Shown here: piece after piece, positions 43,758 through 55,320 of the stretch
Layout of the letters: every line of letters begins with the position of its first letter
Numbering within the stretch: the stretch's first letter is position 1
Assembly (NCBI RefSeq): GCF_046025915.1
Contig: NZ_JAQQFR010000008.1
Coordinates: forward strand, 124,001-188,000
DNA: 64,000 bases
Source of the DNA: Herbaspirillum rhizosphaerae_A
GTDB lineage: Bacteria; Pseudomonadota; Gammaproteobacteria; Burkholderiales; Burkholderiaceae_D
Direction of reading: 5' to 3'
Notes under the pieces: generated by a model
What the model was told of the DNA's origin: nothing
Database searches by the model: none
The model's input: the letters and a program-made list of their open reading frames with translations, nothing else
Translations under genes and position numbers: made by a program

Positions 43758-45566
43758 GTGATCCCACAGTCGTTCATTCAGGATTTGCTCAACCGCGTCG
43801 ATATAGTCGATGTGGTTGGCAAGTACGTGCAGCTCAAAAAGGGCGGCGCCAACTTCATGGGCCTGTGCCCGTTCCATAACGAAAAATCGCCGAGCTTTAC
43901 GGTTAGTCCGACCAAGCAGTTTTATCACTGCTTCGGCTGCGGCGCGCATGGAACGGCCATCAGTTTCCTGATCGAATATTCCGGCCTGGGCTTTGTCGAG
44001 GCGGTCAAAGACCTCGCACAAGGCGTGGGCATGGTGGTGCCGGACAATGATGACCGCATCCCGCCGCAACAGCGCGCCGAGCAGCAGGCCAAGAGCATGG
44101 CCTTGTCGGATGCGATGTCGGCGGCCTGCGATTTTTATCGCCAGCAGCTGCGTGCCGCGCCGAATGCAGTCGAGTATCTGAAAGGCCGCGGGCTGACCGG
44201 CGAAATCGCCGCCAAGTTCGGTCTGGGCTATTCGCCCGACGAATGGGACAGTCTGCGCAAGGTGTTCCCCGATTATGAGGTACCGGCGCTGGTCGAAGCC
44301 GGCCTGGTGATCGACAAGAGTGAAGAAGAGGGCGCCCAGCGCATGGGGCGCAAGCGCTATGACCGCTTCCGTCATCGCGTCATGTTTCCGATTCGCAATA
44401 CCAAGGGCCAGGTCATTGGCTTCGGCGGCCGCGTCATGGACGGTGGCGAACCAAAGTACTTGAACTCTCCGGAAACGCCGCTATTTCAGAAGGGTAGCGA
44501 ACTGTACGGTCTGTTCGAAGCGCGCCAGGCGATTCGCGAAGCGGGTTATGTGCTGGTGACTGAAGGCTATATGGATGTGGTGGCGCTGGCGCAGCTGGGT
44601 TTCCCGCAGGCGGTGGCGACATTGGGTACGGCGTGTACGCCTATCCACGTGCAAAAGCTGTTGCGCCAGACCGACGAGGTGGTGTTCAGCTTCGACGGCG
44701 ACTCGGCTGGCCGGCGCGCTGCGCGGCGGGCGCTGGATGCCTGCCTGGTGCATGCCTCGGATAACAAGATCATCAAGTTCCTGTTCCTGCCGACCGAGCA
44801 CGATCCGGACAGCTATGTGCGCGAAATGGGCGCCGAAGCGTTTGAGCAGCAGATTAAAGAAGCGATGCCGCTGTCGCAGTTCCTGATCAAGGAAGTGGTC
44901 GGCGACAATGATATGACCACGCCGGAAGGTCGTGCGCGCGCGCAGTTTGACGCCAAACCGATGTTGCAGGCATTGCCGCCGTCGTCCTTGCGTCTGCAGA
45001 TCGTGCGCAGTCTGGCGCAGGTCACGCAGACCTCGCCGGCGGAGATTGAAGCCTTGTTCGAGCTTGCCAAACCGGTGGTGCAGACCACTGCACGCCGCGC
45101 GCCGCCGCCAAAAAGCAAGCGCATGGCGCCGGTCGGTCTGGAGCGGCAGATTGTGCGCCTGCTGGTGGCGCATCCGGCACTGGCAGCGGATCTTGACGAT
45201 GCCGCGATGCAAGCCATCGCCCGTCAGGCGCCGGATCGGGCCGACATGCTGTCACAACTGGTTGAGGCCTGCCGCAGCATGGGCGAGCAAGCCAATTTCG
45301 CCACGCTGGTCGAGCTGTTGCGCGACGTCGGACCAGATTTTGAAAGCCTGATTGCCGAAATTGCTGCGGAAACCGAGTCCGAATTCGATGTCGTCCGGCA
45401 AGAAATGGCCGGCGCTGTCCGCCAAACCAAGATGCGCGGCGTTGAAGATGAGATGGAACAATTGGCAAGTACCGGACTCAGGGACGATACGGCACGCAGC
45501 CGATATCGTGAATTGATGCAGCAAAAAGAACATCTGAAGCGTCTTAGCGGCGCTGAATTCAGTTGA
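43758..45566 (+). CDS. dnaG: DNA primase DnaG
   Basis: This 602-residue primase makes RNA primers at the replication fork. The CHC2 zinc site is complete: Cys37, His40 (LCPFHNEKSPSF) and Cys58, Cys61 (HCFGCGAHG). The Toprim catalytic domain has LVTEGYMDVVALAQLG and VVFSFDGDSAGRRAA. The C-terminal helicase-binding domain ends near the stop. Start is GTG at 43758, 23 bp after the yqeY stop. Confidence 0.97.
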   Translation: MIPQSFIQDLLNRVDIVDVVGKYVQLKKGGANFMGLCPFHNEKSPSFTVSPTKQFYHCFGCGAHGTAISFLIEYSGLGFVEAVKDLAQGVGMVVPDNDDRIPPQQRAEQQAKSMALSDAMSAACDFYRQQLRAAPNAVEYLKGRGLTGEIAAKFGLGYSPDEWDSLRKVFPDYEVPALVEAGLVIDKSEEEGAQRMGRKRYDRFRHRVMFPIRNTKGQVIGFGGRVMDGGEPKYLNSPETPLFQKGSELYGLFEARQAIREAGYVLVTEGYMDVVALAQLGFPQAVATLGTACTPIHVQKLLRQTDEVVFSFDGDSAGRRAARRALDACLVHASDNKIIKFLFLPTEHDPDSYVREMGAEAFEQQIKEAMPLSQFLIKEVVGDNDMTTPEGRARAQFDAKPMLQALPPSSLRLQIVRSLAQVTQTSPAEIEALFELAKPVVQTTARRAPPPKSKRMAPVGLERQIVRLLVAHPALAADLDDAAMQAIARQAPDRADMLSQLVEACRSMGEQANFATLVELLRDVGPDFESLIAEIAAETESEFDVVRQEMAGAVRQTKMRGVEDEMEQLASTGLRDDTARSRYRELMQQKEHLKRLSGAEFS

Positions 45567-45893
45567 GAATCAAGTCGGGCGTACTCTGCAGAATGCTAGA
45601 TGTTGTGTAGGATTAGCTTGATCTTGGGGAGAAACACCCTATATATGGTATAATCTAGGGCTTTAGTTCCGCGGCGAAACATACTCCGTGATGCGGAAAA
45701 GATTCATTGAACCATCGGTCCATAGGGCGATTTACAGCACATAAGCTATCGCATGGACACAGCAGAAAGCAGGGGACGAAAGATTTAGGAACGTTGCGCG
45801 GTCAGTCCGTGTCTACCGAATATATCGGATACGGGTTGCATGAAATACATGGTTTGATTGGCGCGATGAGGTAACTCACTTGGCTTTGATTCT
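45567..45893. other. Intergenic leader of rpoD
   Basis: These 327 bp hold the rpoD promoter (see 45624-45654) and a leader of about 230 nt. No heat-shock promoter, attenuator or small gene could be supported. Confidence 0.45.
45624..45654 (+). promoter_or_regulatory. Probable rpoD promoter
   Basis: A perfect -10 TATAAT at 45649-45654 has a weak -35 TTGGGG at 45624-45629 with 19-bp spacing. The surroundings (CCCTATATATGGTATAATC) are AT-rich within GC-rich DNA. The start site is not mapped. Confidence 0.6.
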
Positions 45894-48485
<2,592 letters not shown>

Positions 48486-48518
48486 GTCAGACCGGGACAC
48501 ACGTCCCGGTTGGACTCA

Positions 48519-48597
<79 letters not shown>

Positions 48598-48606
48598 AGA
48601 TATAAG

Positions 48607-48644
48607 CGGGCTCACACTTTATTGTGTGAGCCCGTTTCTTTTTC
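48607..48644 (+). terminator. Terminator after tRNA-Ile2
   Basis: A perfect 11-bp stem CGGGCTCACAC/GTGTGAGCCCG with a 6-nt loop is followed by TTTCTTTTTC. Confidence 0.94.
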
Positions 48645-48842
48645 GATTGCCGTTGAGTTGCGAGATTGAAATTAAAAGCGCGAAGAAGGCTGGAGTCGAC
48701 TCTTGAAATATCTGTTGAAATGAAAAGGTTGAGTCTTAGGTCTTTCTAATTTGTGCTCTTTATCTAGTTAGTCGCTTAAATATTGAGGTCATTAGCGATC
48801 CATATAGGTTGCCAAAATGACTATTGCAACTCGACATTTTTT
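48645..48842. other. AT-rich intergenic stretch after the tRNA
   Basis: About 200 bp, clearly lower in GC than the core genes, with no gene. With the next element it may mark the edge of an acquired segment containing fic. Confidence 0.4.
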
Positions 48843-48955
48843 TTGCGTTAGGCGTACCTAACACAGTAGAGTTTTTGTTAAGTAAGCTTAACGCAAAATA
48901 ATTTGTGTTAGGTATGCCTAATGCAAGCTATGTTGCATTAGGTGTGTCTATTGCA
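48843..48955. repeat. Four tandem palindromes with exact 30-bp period
   Basis: 16-bp dyads start at 48847 (GTTAGGCGTACCTAAC), 48877 (GTTAAGTAAGCTTAAC), 48907 (GTTAGGTATGCCTAAT) and 48937 (ATTAGGTGTGTCTATT), each exactly 30 bp apart. Flanks are also shared, with TTG before and GCA or ACA after. The last overlaps the stop codon of fic. Even phasing over three helical turns suggests cooperative protein binding on one face of the DNA. Confidence 0.8.
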
Positions 48956-50069
48956 CCTGAACGATGTCACGCCCCTCTGCAATATTAAGTAATTCACCTA
49001 AGACATAAATATGGGGCGAACGACCGGAGCCAGGTCGAAGTATTTGAATAAGTGAGAGATCGGATAGCGTTTTAAGAATACTGTTAGCTGTAACTCGATT
49101 TCCAATACCCGAACGGGTCGCAAAGTCTGTTGAATTGAGAATAGGTTTTTTGAAAAAAGCATCCAATGCAGGTACTGCATATTGCGATCTGGTCGCTTCG
49201 ATAAACTTATCCTTCAGCTGATTATATAAAGCATGAATTTTATGGGCTTTTGAGAGATTCAAATCAGCTTGTGTCAATACTCCATTGGTAAAAAACTCCA
49301 CCCACCCTTGCCAGTCGTTTCTATCCGTAATTGCCAGCAATCGATCATAATATTCTGCACGATTCGCCTCAAGATATTCTGACAAGTAGAACATCGGCCG
49401 GGATAGCAGCTTTCGCTGATACAACACTAGTGGGATTAACATCCTGCCAATTCGGCCATTACCATCTTTAAACGGATGGAGTATTTCAAACTGCGCATGA
49501 ATAACCGCGATTTGTAATACTGGATCTTCGTCGGCATTCCCAATGTAAGTCTCCCACGCCTCCAGAGCTTGAGGTAACACAATGGGATTCGGGGGAACGA
49601 ACCGAGCATCTTCCATGGTTGAGCCAGCTCTACCGATCCAATTTTGATCGACTCTAAATTGGCCAGGTGTTTTATCTTGTCCTCGAACGCCTTGCATCAA
49701 TGTTTGATGAACCTCTTTTATAAGAGACAATGAAATTGGTCGATGAGCCATAGCAGCTTCTGCACCGAAGAGGGCGCTACGATAATTCTTGACCTCAACC
49801 ATGTCCGCTTGCCGCTCAGGCGACGCCTCTATGCCACCATCTTGTTGCAGAACTTCTTCTAATGTCACCTGGGTGCCTTCAATTCGCGAAGAAAGAACGG
49901 CTTCATTTGTCGTTATGGGCGAGAGCAAAACTGCAGGATTGGGTAAGGATCGCAACAACCCATCGTAGCGTCCAAGAGCGGCATTCGCTCGACTAAGAAG
50001 CGGCATGATCTTCCGCCAGTCCAGATCAATGGCATTCAATTGTGGTGGAATGCACGGTGTTTTTGGCAT
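48948..50069 (-). CDS. Fic family protein (class II, self-inhibited AMPylase)
   Basis: This is a 373-residue protein. An N-terminal Fic_N region has the inhibitory-helix motif SSRIEG (SxxxEG). The Fic core motif HPFKDGNGRIGR is complete, and the C-terminus has a winged helix (FATRSGIGNRVTANSILKTLSDLSLIQILRPG). Fic enzymes transfer AMP to target hydroxyls. In class II proteins the N-terminal Glu blocks ATP and restrains activity, so no separate antitoxin is needed. I chose the ATG at 50069. GC content is visibly lower than in its neighbours, which fits horizontal transfer. The target is unknown. Confidence 0.9.
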   Translation of the reverse strand: MPKTPCIPPQLNAIDLDWRKIMPLLSRANAALGRYDGLLRSLPNPAVLLSPITTNEAVLSSRIEGTQVTLEEVLQQDGGIEASPERQADMVEVKNYRSALFGAEAAMAHRPISLSLIKEVHQTLMQGVRGQDKTPGQFRVDQNWIGRAGSTMEDARFVPPNPIVLPQALEAWETYIGNADEDPVLQIAVIHAQFEILHPFKDGNGRIGRMLIPLVLYQRKLLSRPMFYLSEYLEANRAEYYDRLLAITDRNDWQGWVEFFTNGVLTQADLNLSKAHKIHALYNQLKDKFIEATRSQYAVPALDAFFKKPILNSTDFATRSGIGNRVTANSILKTLSDLSLIQILRPGSGRSPHIYVLGELLNIAEGRDIVQVQ

Positions 50070-50146
50070 GATCGTTAATGTGTGGAAAAGATAACCAATA
50101 GTGTAACCTCGGAATCTTTGATTTCGACCGTACAAGACAAGAAGCC

Positions 50147-51343
50147 ATGCGCCAATATAAAAAAATCGCGTTGTACTGCGCCGCTAGCTTGAGTCTGCTG
50201 GCCGCAGCATGCTGGCCTGTCACAAGCTTGCTGCGTCTGCCGTCGCCGACAGCGTTAATCGGCCTGGCGCTTGAGCTGCGACCATTTTCACAAAGCTACG
50301 TCTATTTCGATAGCGCGCCATTCGCTGCAAGCACGAACCCGCAATCGTTACAAACGTCCTCTCCCGCACAATCGACTTCACCATCGCCATTTCTGTCCCA
50401 GCAAGTCGCCTGGCGCAATGGCGCAACGCTCGACCTCGCTCAATTTCTCGGCCAGACTCACACCGACGCTTTGCTGGTCATCCATCGTGGTCAGCTCGTT
50501 CAAGAACTCTATCCCCTCGGCGCAACACGCGAAACCGTCTTTCCGTCTTACTCCGTCGCCAAGTCCATCCTGTCCGACCTGACTGGTATTGCCGTGCAAG
50601 AAGGAAAACTGTCCCTGTCCGATCCGGTGCGCAAATATCTGCCGTATCTGCCGGAGAAATTCGACTCGCTGAAAGTGAATGACCTGCTCAACATGCATTC
50701 CAGCATTCACGTCGACGAGAAGTACGACAGCGTGTTTTCGCAGATCGCTTACATGTACATCACCACCGATCTCAAACGTTTCGTGCGCGGACTCGGGACG
50801 ACGCCGTTCACGCCGGGTGAGGGCTTTGTTTATCGCAGCATCGACTATCTGTTGCTGGGGATGGTGGTGTCGGCGGCGACCGGTGAGCCGTTGACGCGCT
50901 ATCTGCAGGATAAGCTGTGGCAGCCGATGGGCGCGCAGTATCCGGCGAGCTGGAGTGTGGATAGCGATGCGGGTGCGGTGGAAAAGAGTTTTTGCTGCAT
51001 CAATGCGCGTGCTATCGATTTTGCGCGTTTTGGTCTGCTGCATTTGCGGCGCGGTCAGGCGAATGGCAAAGCGGTGTTACCTGAGAGCTGGATGCAGCGG
51101 CCGGAGCAGGTCGGTGTGGCGGATGCAGACTTTGCCTATGGTCGCGGCTGGTGGTTGCCGCGTCGTGCCACCAACGGGCAGGATTACACGGCGATCGGGA
51201 TTCACGGGCAGTACATCTACATCGATCCGGTCAGCGATACCGTCATCGTCAAGCTGAGCGATCACGGCGCGGAGCAGGATGAGGCGTTGACGGTGGCCGC
51301 TTTCCACAGCATCGTGGCGTCGTTGTCGGCGGCGAAGAACTGA
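50147..51343 (+). CDS. Serine hydrolase, beta-lactamase/esterase family, membrane-anchored
   Basis: This 398-residue class C beta-lactamase-like hydrolase has an N-terminal membrane segment (IALYCAASLSLLAAACWPVTSLL). The SxxK motif is SYSVAKS (Ser136, Lys139), and the second motif is VYRSIDYLLLG where YxN usually stands. A HGQYIYIDP segment takes the KTG position. It resembles 6-aminohexanoate-dimer hydrolase-like esterases more than true beta-lactamases. The substrate is unknown. It is divergent from fic. Confidence 0.85.
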   Translation: MRQYKKIALYCAASLSLLAAACWPVTSLLRLPSPTALIGLALELRPFSQSYVYFDSAPFAASTNPQSLQTSSPAQSTSPSPFLSQQVAWRNGATLDLAQFLGQTHTDALLVIHRGQLVQELYPLGATRETVFPSYSVAKSILSDLTGIAVQEGKLSLSDPVRKYLPYLPEKFDSLKVNDLLNMHSSIHVDEKYDSVFSQIAYMYITTDLKRFVRGLGTTPFTPGEGFVYRSIDYLLLGMVVSAATGEPLTRYLQDKLWQPMGAQYPASWSVDSDAGAVEKSFCCINARAIDFARFGLLHLRRGQANGKAVLPESWMQRPEQVGVADADFAYGRGWWLPRRATNGQDYTAIGIHGQYIYIDPVSDTVIVKLSDHGAEQDEALTVAAFHSIVASLSAAKN

Positions 51344-51396
51344 CTTTACAGCTGCGAGCGGAAAGGCTCCGGGCTTCTTCTCAACGGCAAGAAAGT

Positions 51397-51430
51397 AAAA
51401 AGGGCTTACGGCAAAACGTAAGCCCTTTTT
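51397..51430. terminator. Bidirectional terminator between the serine hydrolase and fdhA
   Basis: AAAAAGGGCTTACG and CGTAAGCCCTTTTT pair perfectly (14 bp, 6-nt loop), giving T-runs on both strands between convergent genes. Confidence 0.93.
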
Positions 51431-51541
51431 GTATTGCCGTTGCAATGCGCCGCATTCTCCATGCTACAACGCTCGTTATATGCGCTGCTCCGCGTTCAGC
51501 GAAAGCGAACCCTGCTCAGGTTGCCGGTACTTCCAAACAGT

Positions 51542-52738
51542 CTATGCCGCCAACGCGCCATGCGGATCAATCACAAACTTCTTCGGCGCACCGGCATCGA
51601 ATTCGCCGTAGCCTCCCGGTGCCTGATCCAGCGAGATCACCTGCACGCCGACGATGTCGGCGATATGCAGGCGGTCCCACAGGATGGCTTGCATGAGTTG
51701 GCGGTTGTATTTCATCACTGGTGTCTGGCCGGTATGCAGGCTGTGCGACTTGGCCCATCCCAGTCCCAGGCGGATGCTGAGGCTGCCGCGTTTGGCTGCG
51801 GTATCGACGGCGCCCGGGTCGTCGGTGACGTAGAGGCCGGGGATGCCGATGCGTCCGGCGGCACGGGTGATTTCCATGAGTGAGTTCAGCACAGTTGCCG
51901 GTGCTTCGACTTGCGAGCCGCTGTGACCGTGGCCGCGTGCTTCGAAGCCGACGCAATCGATGGCGCAGTCTACTTCCGAGTCGCCGAGTATCGCGGCGAT
52001 CTGATCAGCCAGCGTCGCATCTTGCGACAGGTCGACTGTCTCGAAGCCGACGCTACGGGCATGTTGCAGGCGGGTGGAATTGACGTCGCCAACGATGACG
52101 ACTGCCGCTCCCAACAGTCGGGCCGATGCCCCTGCAGCCAGACCGACCGGACCAGCGCCGGCGACATAGACGGTCGAGCCTGGGCCGACGCCTGCGGTGA
52201 CGGCGCCATGGAAGCCGGTCGGCAAGATGTCGGACAGGCAGGTCAGGTCGGTGATCTTTTCCATGGCCTTGTCCTTATCCGGAAAACGCAGCAGGTTGAA
52301 ATCGGCGTAGGGCACCATGACGTATTCAGCCTGCCCACCGATCCAGCCGCCCATGTCGACGTAGCCGTAGGCGCCGCCTGCACGCGCCGGGTTGACGCTG
52401 AGGCAGACGCCGGTGTGCTGCTCCTTGCAGGTGCGGCAGCGGCCGCAGGCGACGTTGAAGGGGACGGATACCAAGTCGCCTTTTTTAAGCGTTTCGACGT
52501 CTTTGCCGACTTCGATCACTTCACCGGTGATCTCGTGTCCGAGTACCAGTCCCGATGGCGCCGTCGTGCGGCCGCGCACCATGTGCTGATCCGAGCCGCA
52601 GATGTTGGTGGTCACGACTTTGAGGATGACGCCGTGTTCGATCTTCCGGCCTTGCGGATTGTCGAACTTGGGGAAAGGAATCGACTGCACTTCTACGCGC
52701 CCGTGCGCAACATAAACAACACCACGATTTTCTGCCAT
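51542..52738 (-). CDS. fdhA: Glutathione-independent formaldehyde dehydrogenase
   Basis: This 398-residue zinc alcohol dehydrogenase-family enzyme oxidises formaldehyde to formate with tightly bound NAD. Catalytic zinc ligands are Cys47 (NICGSDQH) and His68-Glu69 (LGHE). The structural zinc loop is CGRCRTCKEQHTGVC. The Rossmann motif is VAGAGPVGLAAGASARLLG, and the FdhA-specific GFEARGHGHSG is present. It follows a dehydrogenase gene by 67 bp on the same strand, whose promoter region carries the shared 18-bp motif. That suggests it deals with formaldehyde made by O-demethylation of aromatics. Confidence 0.93.
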   Translation of the reverse strand: MAENRGVVYVAHGRVEVQSIPFPKFDNPQGRKIEHGVILKVVTTNICGSDQHMVRGRTTAPSGLVLGHEITGEVIEVGKDVETLKKGDLVSVPFNVACGRCRTCKEQHTGVCLSVNPARAGGAYGYVDMGGWIGGQAEYVMVPYADFNLLRFPDKDKAMEKITDLTCLSDILPTGFHGAVTAGVGPGSTVYVAGAGPVGLAAGASARLLGAAVVIVGDVNSTRLQHARSVGFETVDLSQDATLADQIAAILGDSEVDCAIDCVGFEARGHGHSGSQVEAPATVLNSLMEITRAAGRIGIPGLYVTDDPGAVDTAAKRGSLSIRLGLGWAKSHSLHTGQTPVMKYNRQLMQAILWDRLHIADIVGVQVISLDQAPGGYGEFDAGAPKKFVIDPHGALAA

Positions 52739-52805
52739 GAACTATCTCCTTTGTTATGGGTAAATCCCTCTTGTAAATCTGCGACCTGAATGGTTAAAAC
52801 TCAGA

Positions 52806-53768
52806 TCAAGCCGTCTTCTTCGAGACCTCGATTTCGGTTGCGGCTGCCGTTGTTGTTGCTGCGGCTGCGGCCGAGACTGCGGCAATACGGTCGGCGACTT
52901 CGCGCCAGCTTTTTTCGTGTTTGTCGACAATGCCCGCCTGCACCTGATCGGCCAACCAGTCCTGGCGTTCGGCGATGGCGGACGAAAGCAATGGCGTCAG
53001 ACCCGCATCAGAAACGGTGTGCGCGGCTTCGCGCATCTCAGCGGCGCGGCGGCGGCCGTGCTGGACGACGCGGGAGACCAGATAGTCGGCCTGGCGCGGC
53101 CAGTCGATGCCAGGAAAAGTTTCTGTCAGCGAGGCGAGTACTTCTTCTTCCACACCGTAGTGGCGCGCGGTGAGCATGCTTTCAACGGTGATTGCTTCCA
53201 ATCCCTTGATCATCACGCTGCGGCACATTTTGATGGCCGACGCCACCCCAATGTTTTTCGATGCGATCTTCATCTGCATGCCGGACTGCGCCATCAGCGC
53301 CATGAAGCCGGCGGCATGCGGCCCTCCCAGCAGCATCGGTACGGCGATGCCGTAAGGCGGGATGGACGCCATGACCGCAGCTTCGACATACCGCGCGTGG
53401 CGGCTTGTGAGCAACGCATGGCTTTCCTGTTTCAGTGCCGGTGAGACGGAGTTGATATCGAGGAAAAATTGGCCGGCGCGTATCGACGCTGCGACGCTGG
53501 TGACGACATCGTGTGCGGAGCTGGCGGTGACAGCGGAGATGATGACATCGGCATCGGCGATGGCGACAGTGAGATCGTCATGCAAGGTCACGCCGGCAGC
53601 GGCAGCCTCACGCATGGGCCGACTAGTAGCGTCCGAGAACAGGATGTCATGCGCAGAGACAGCATAGCGTCCGGTCGCCGACAAACCTTGGGCCAGGATC
53701 TTGCCTGCTTCGCCGTAGCCTATCAGGCAGACGGAAACGAGGGCGGTATCGGAAGCAGCCATGGGCAT
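52806..53768 (-). CDS. 6-Phosphogluconate dehydrogenase-like NAD(P) oxidoreductase (DUF1932 type)
   Basis: The 320-residue protein has an N-terminal Rossmann domain (VSVCLIGYGEAGKILAQGLSATG, then DADVIISAVTASSAHDVV and GQFFLDINSVSP) and a helical C-terminal domain (NIGVASAIKMCRSVMIKGLEAITVESMLTA). It ends in a low-complexity Ala/Thr tail. The substrate is unknown. Its position with fdhA and near the gallate cluster suggests a role in aromatic breakdown, possibly oxidising a semialdehyde, but no LigC-type signature is present. The shared motif lies about 100 bp upstream. Confidence 0.8.
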   Translation of the reverse strand: MPMAASDTALVSVCLIGYGEAGKILAQGLSATGRYAVSAHDILFSDATSRPMREAAAAGVTLHDDLTVAIADADVIISAVTASSAHDVVTSVAASIRAGQFFLDINSVSPALKQESHALLTSRHARYVEAAVMASIPPYGIAVPMLLGGPHAAGFMALMAQSGMQMKIASKNIGVASAIKMCRSVMIKGLEAITVESMLTARHYGVEEEVLASLTETFPGIDWPRQADYLVSRVVQHGRRRAAEMREAAHTVSDAGLTPLLSSAIAERQDWLADQVQAGIVDKHEKSWREVADRIAAVSAAAAATTTAAATEIEVSKKTA

Positions 53769-53870
53769 GATGTTTTTCGCGAGGGAAGAAGCGCCCGGTA
53801 ACCGAACCGGGCAGTCGTCTGATTCTGTGGGAATTCGATCATCTCAACCACCCAAAATCACCCGGTGAGA

Positions 53871-53888
53871 CATCTAATCTTCTTATCG
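53871..53888 (-). promoter_or_regulatory. Shared 18-bp motif, copy A
   Basis: On the minus strand it reads CGATAAGAAGATTAGATG, about 100 bp upstream of the DUF1932-fdhA unit and 150 bp upstream of the divergent LysR gene. It matches copies B (56235) and C (60111) and holds a T-N11-A core. Confidence 0.7.
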
Positions 53889-54039
53889 GTCTGGAAGAAA
53901 TGATGTCGATTGCATAAGCTGGACGAAGTCTTTTTACGCCGCGGCAATGCGAGCTTGTCAAAACCGTGCATATCCTTCATCCTAGAAAAAAAGATATCGG
54001 AAATTCATATTCCGCAACGCCCGGAGCCGCTTCCTTCCT

Positions 54040-55284
54040 ATGACATCTACCGTAAGCCTGCGTCATCTGCGCGCCTTCATCACCGTCGCCGAACTGGGTA
54101 GCGTCACCCGTGCCGCTGACGCGCTGTATCGTGCGCAATCGGCAATCACGCGCTCGGTACACGAGCTTGAAACGGTTATCGGCGAGTCCCTGTTTGAACG
54201 CAAATCCAGCGGCATGCTGCTGACGGTATTCGGCAATACCTTGCTCTTTCGCGCACGCAGGGCGGCGCAGGAATTTGAGCTGGCGCGCGACGAAATCTAT
54301 AGCAAGATCAAGACGCCCGCCGGTTCGATGAAGACGTCCATCTTGTCGATGCTGTTCAATGAGCGTCGTCTGCAGATCTTCGTCAAGCTGGCCGAATCGC
54401 ATCACATGCCGACCGTCGCCAATGCGCTCGGCATCACCCAACCGGCAGTAAGCGCCTCCATCTCCGATCTGGAAACCAGTCTTGGCGCGACCTTGTTTCA
54501 ACGCACGCCCAAGGGCATGCTGCTGACCGAAGCCGGCGCCTTGCTGCTGTTTCGCGCCAAACGTGCGCTGGCAGAGCTGCGCCACGCCGAAGCCGATATC
54601 TCGGCGCTCAAGGGAACCACGCAAGGCCGCGTGGTTGTCGGCGCATTGCCCCTAAGCCGCACGACCATCTTGCCGCGGGCAATTGCCAGCGTGATTGCCG
54701 CGCATCCGCAATTGCGCATCACCACCATCGAGGGGCCTTTCGATAGCCTGGCGGCGCGTCTGCGTGCGGGGGACATTGATTTCATCCTCGGTGCATTGCG
54801 CCCGCCGGAATATGCCAACGACCTGCACGGCGAGCCGCTGTTGGAAGACAAGATGTCGGTGATCGTGCGGCGCGGCCATCCGTTGACGCAGAAATCGAAG
54901 GTGACGCTTGACGACATGATGCGCGCACAGTGGATCTTGTCGAGCAAGGGGACGCCGGCGCGTGCGCTGTTTGAATCGTCGATGAGCCGCAAGGACATGC
55001 CTGCACCGACTGAAGTGGTCGAGACCAGCGACCTCGCGATCTTGCGCGGCCTGCTGCTGCATAGCGATATGGTGACCGCGATCTCGGCGCAGCAGCTGGA
55101 GTATGAGATTCACTCCAACGCCTTGCAGGTGCTGGACTTCGACCTGCCGCGCACCTCGCGCACTATCGGCATCACGCAGCGTGAAGAAAGCCATCCGTCG
55201 CCGGGTGCGGTCGTGCTGATGGATGCCATTCGGGAAGTGGCGACACAGATGGAACGGCGCGCCGCTAACAGCGGTCATTGGTGA
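54040..55284 (+). CDS. LysR-family regulator with two tandem HTH domains
   Basis: This 414-residue protein is about 100 residues longer than a normal LTTR. A first HTH spans residues 7-66 (LRHLRAFITVAELGSVTRAA...AITRSVHELETVIGESLFER). A second complete HTH spans 108-167 (RRLQIFVKLAESHHMPTVANALGITQPAVSASISDLE...LFQRTPKGM). One effector domain follows (GRVVVGALPLSRTTILPRAIASV). The recognition helices differ. It is divergent from DUF1932-fdhA and lies between that unit and the gallate operon, so it is the likely reader of the shared motif. Confidence 0.88.
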   Translation: MTSTVSLRHLRAFITVAELGSVTRAADALYRAQSAITRSVHELETVIGESLFERKSSGMLLTVFGNTLLFRARRAAQEFELARDEIYSKIKTPAGSMKTSILSMLFNERRLQIFVKLAESHHMPTVANALGITQPAVSASISDLETSLGATLFQRTPKGMLLTEAGALLLFRAKRALAELRHAEADISALKGTTQGRVVVGALPLSRTTILPRAIASVIAAHPQLRITTIEGPFDSLAARLRAGDIDFILGALRPPEYANDLHGEPLLEDKMSVIVRRGHPLTQKSKVTLDDMMRAQWILSSKGTPARALFESSMSRKDMPAPTEVVETSDLAILRGLLLHSDMVTAISAQQLEYEIHSNALQVLDFDLPRTSRTIGITQREESHPSPGAVVLMDAIREVATQMERRAANSGHW

Positions 55285-55320
55285 CGCAGTGACCGCTTGA
55301 TAAGTTGAGTGGCTGCCCGC

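Noticed and set aside
48491..48510. Intrinsic terminator after rpoD
   Set aside because: ACCGGGAC/GTCCCGGT is a perfect stem but is followed by TTGGACTC, not a T-run; it may be a processing hairpin before the tRNA.
48843..48955. CRISPR array
   Set aside because: Repeats are 16-bp palindromes with only 14 bp between them, vary in sequence, and no cas genes are present.
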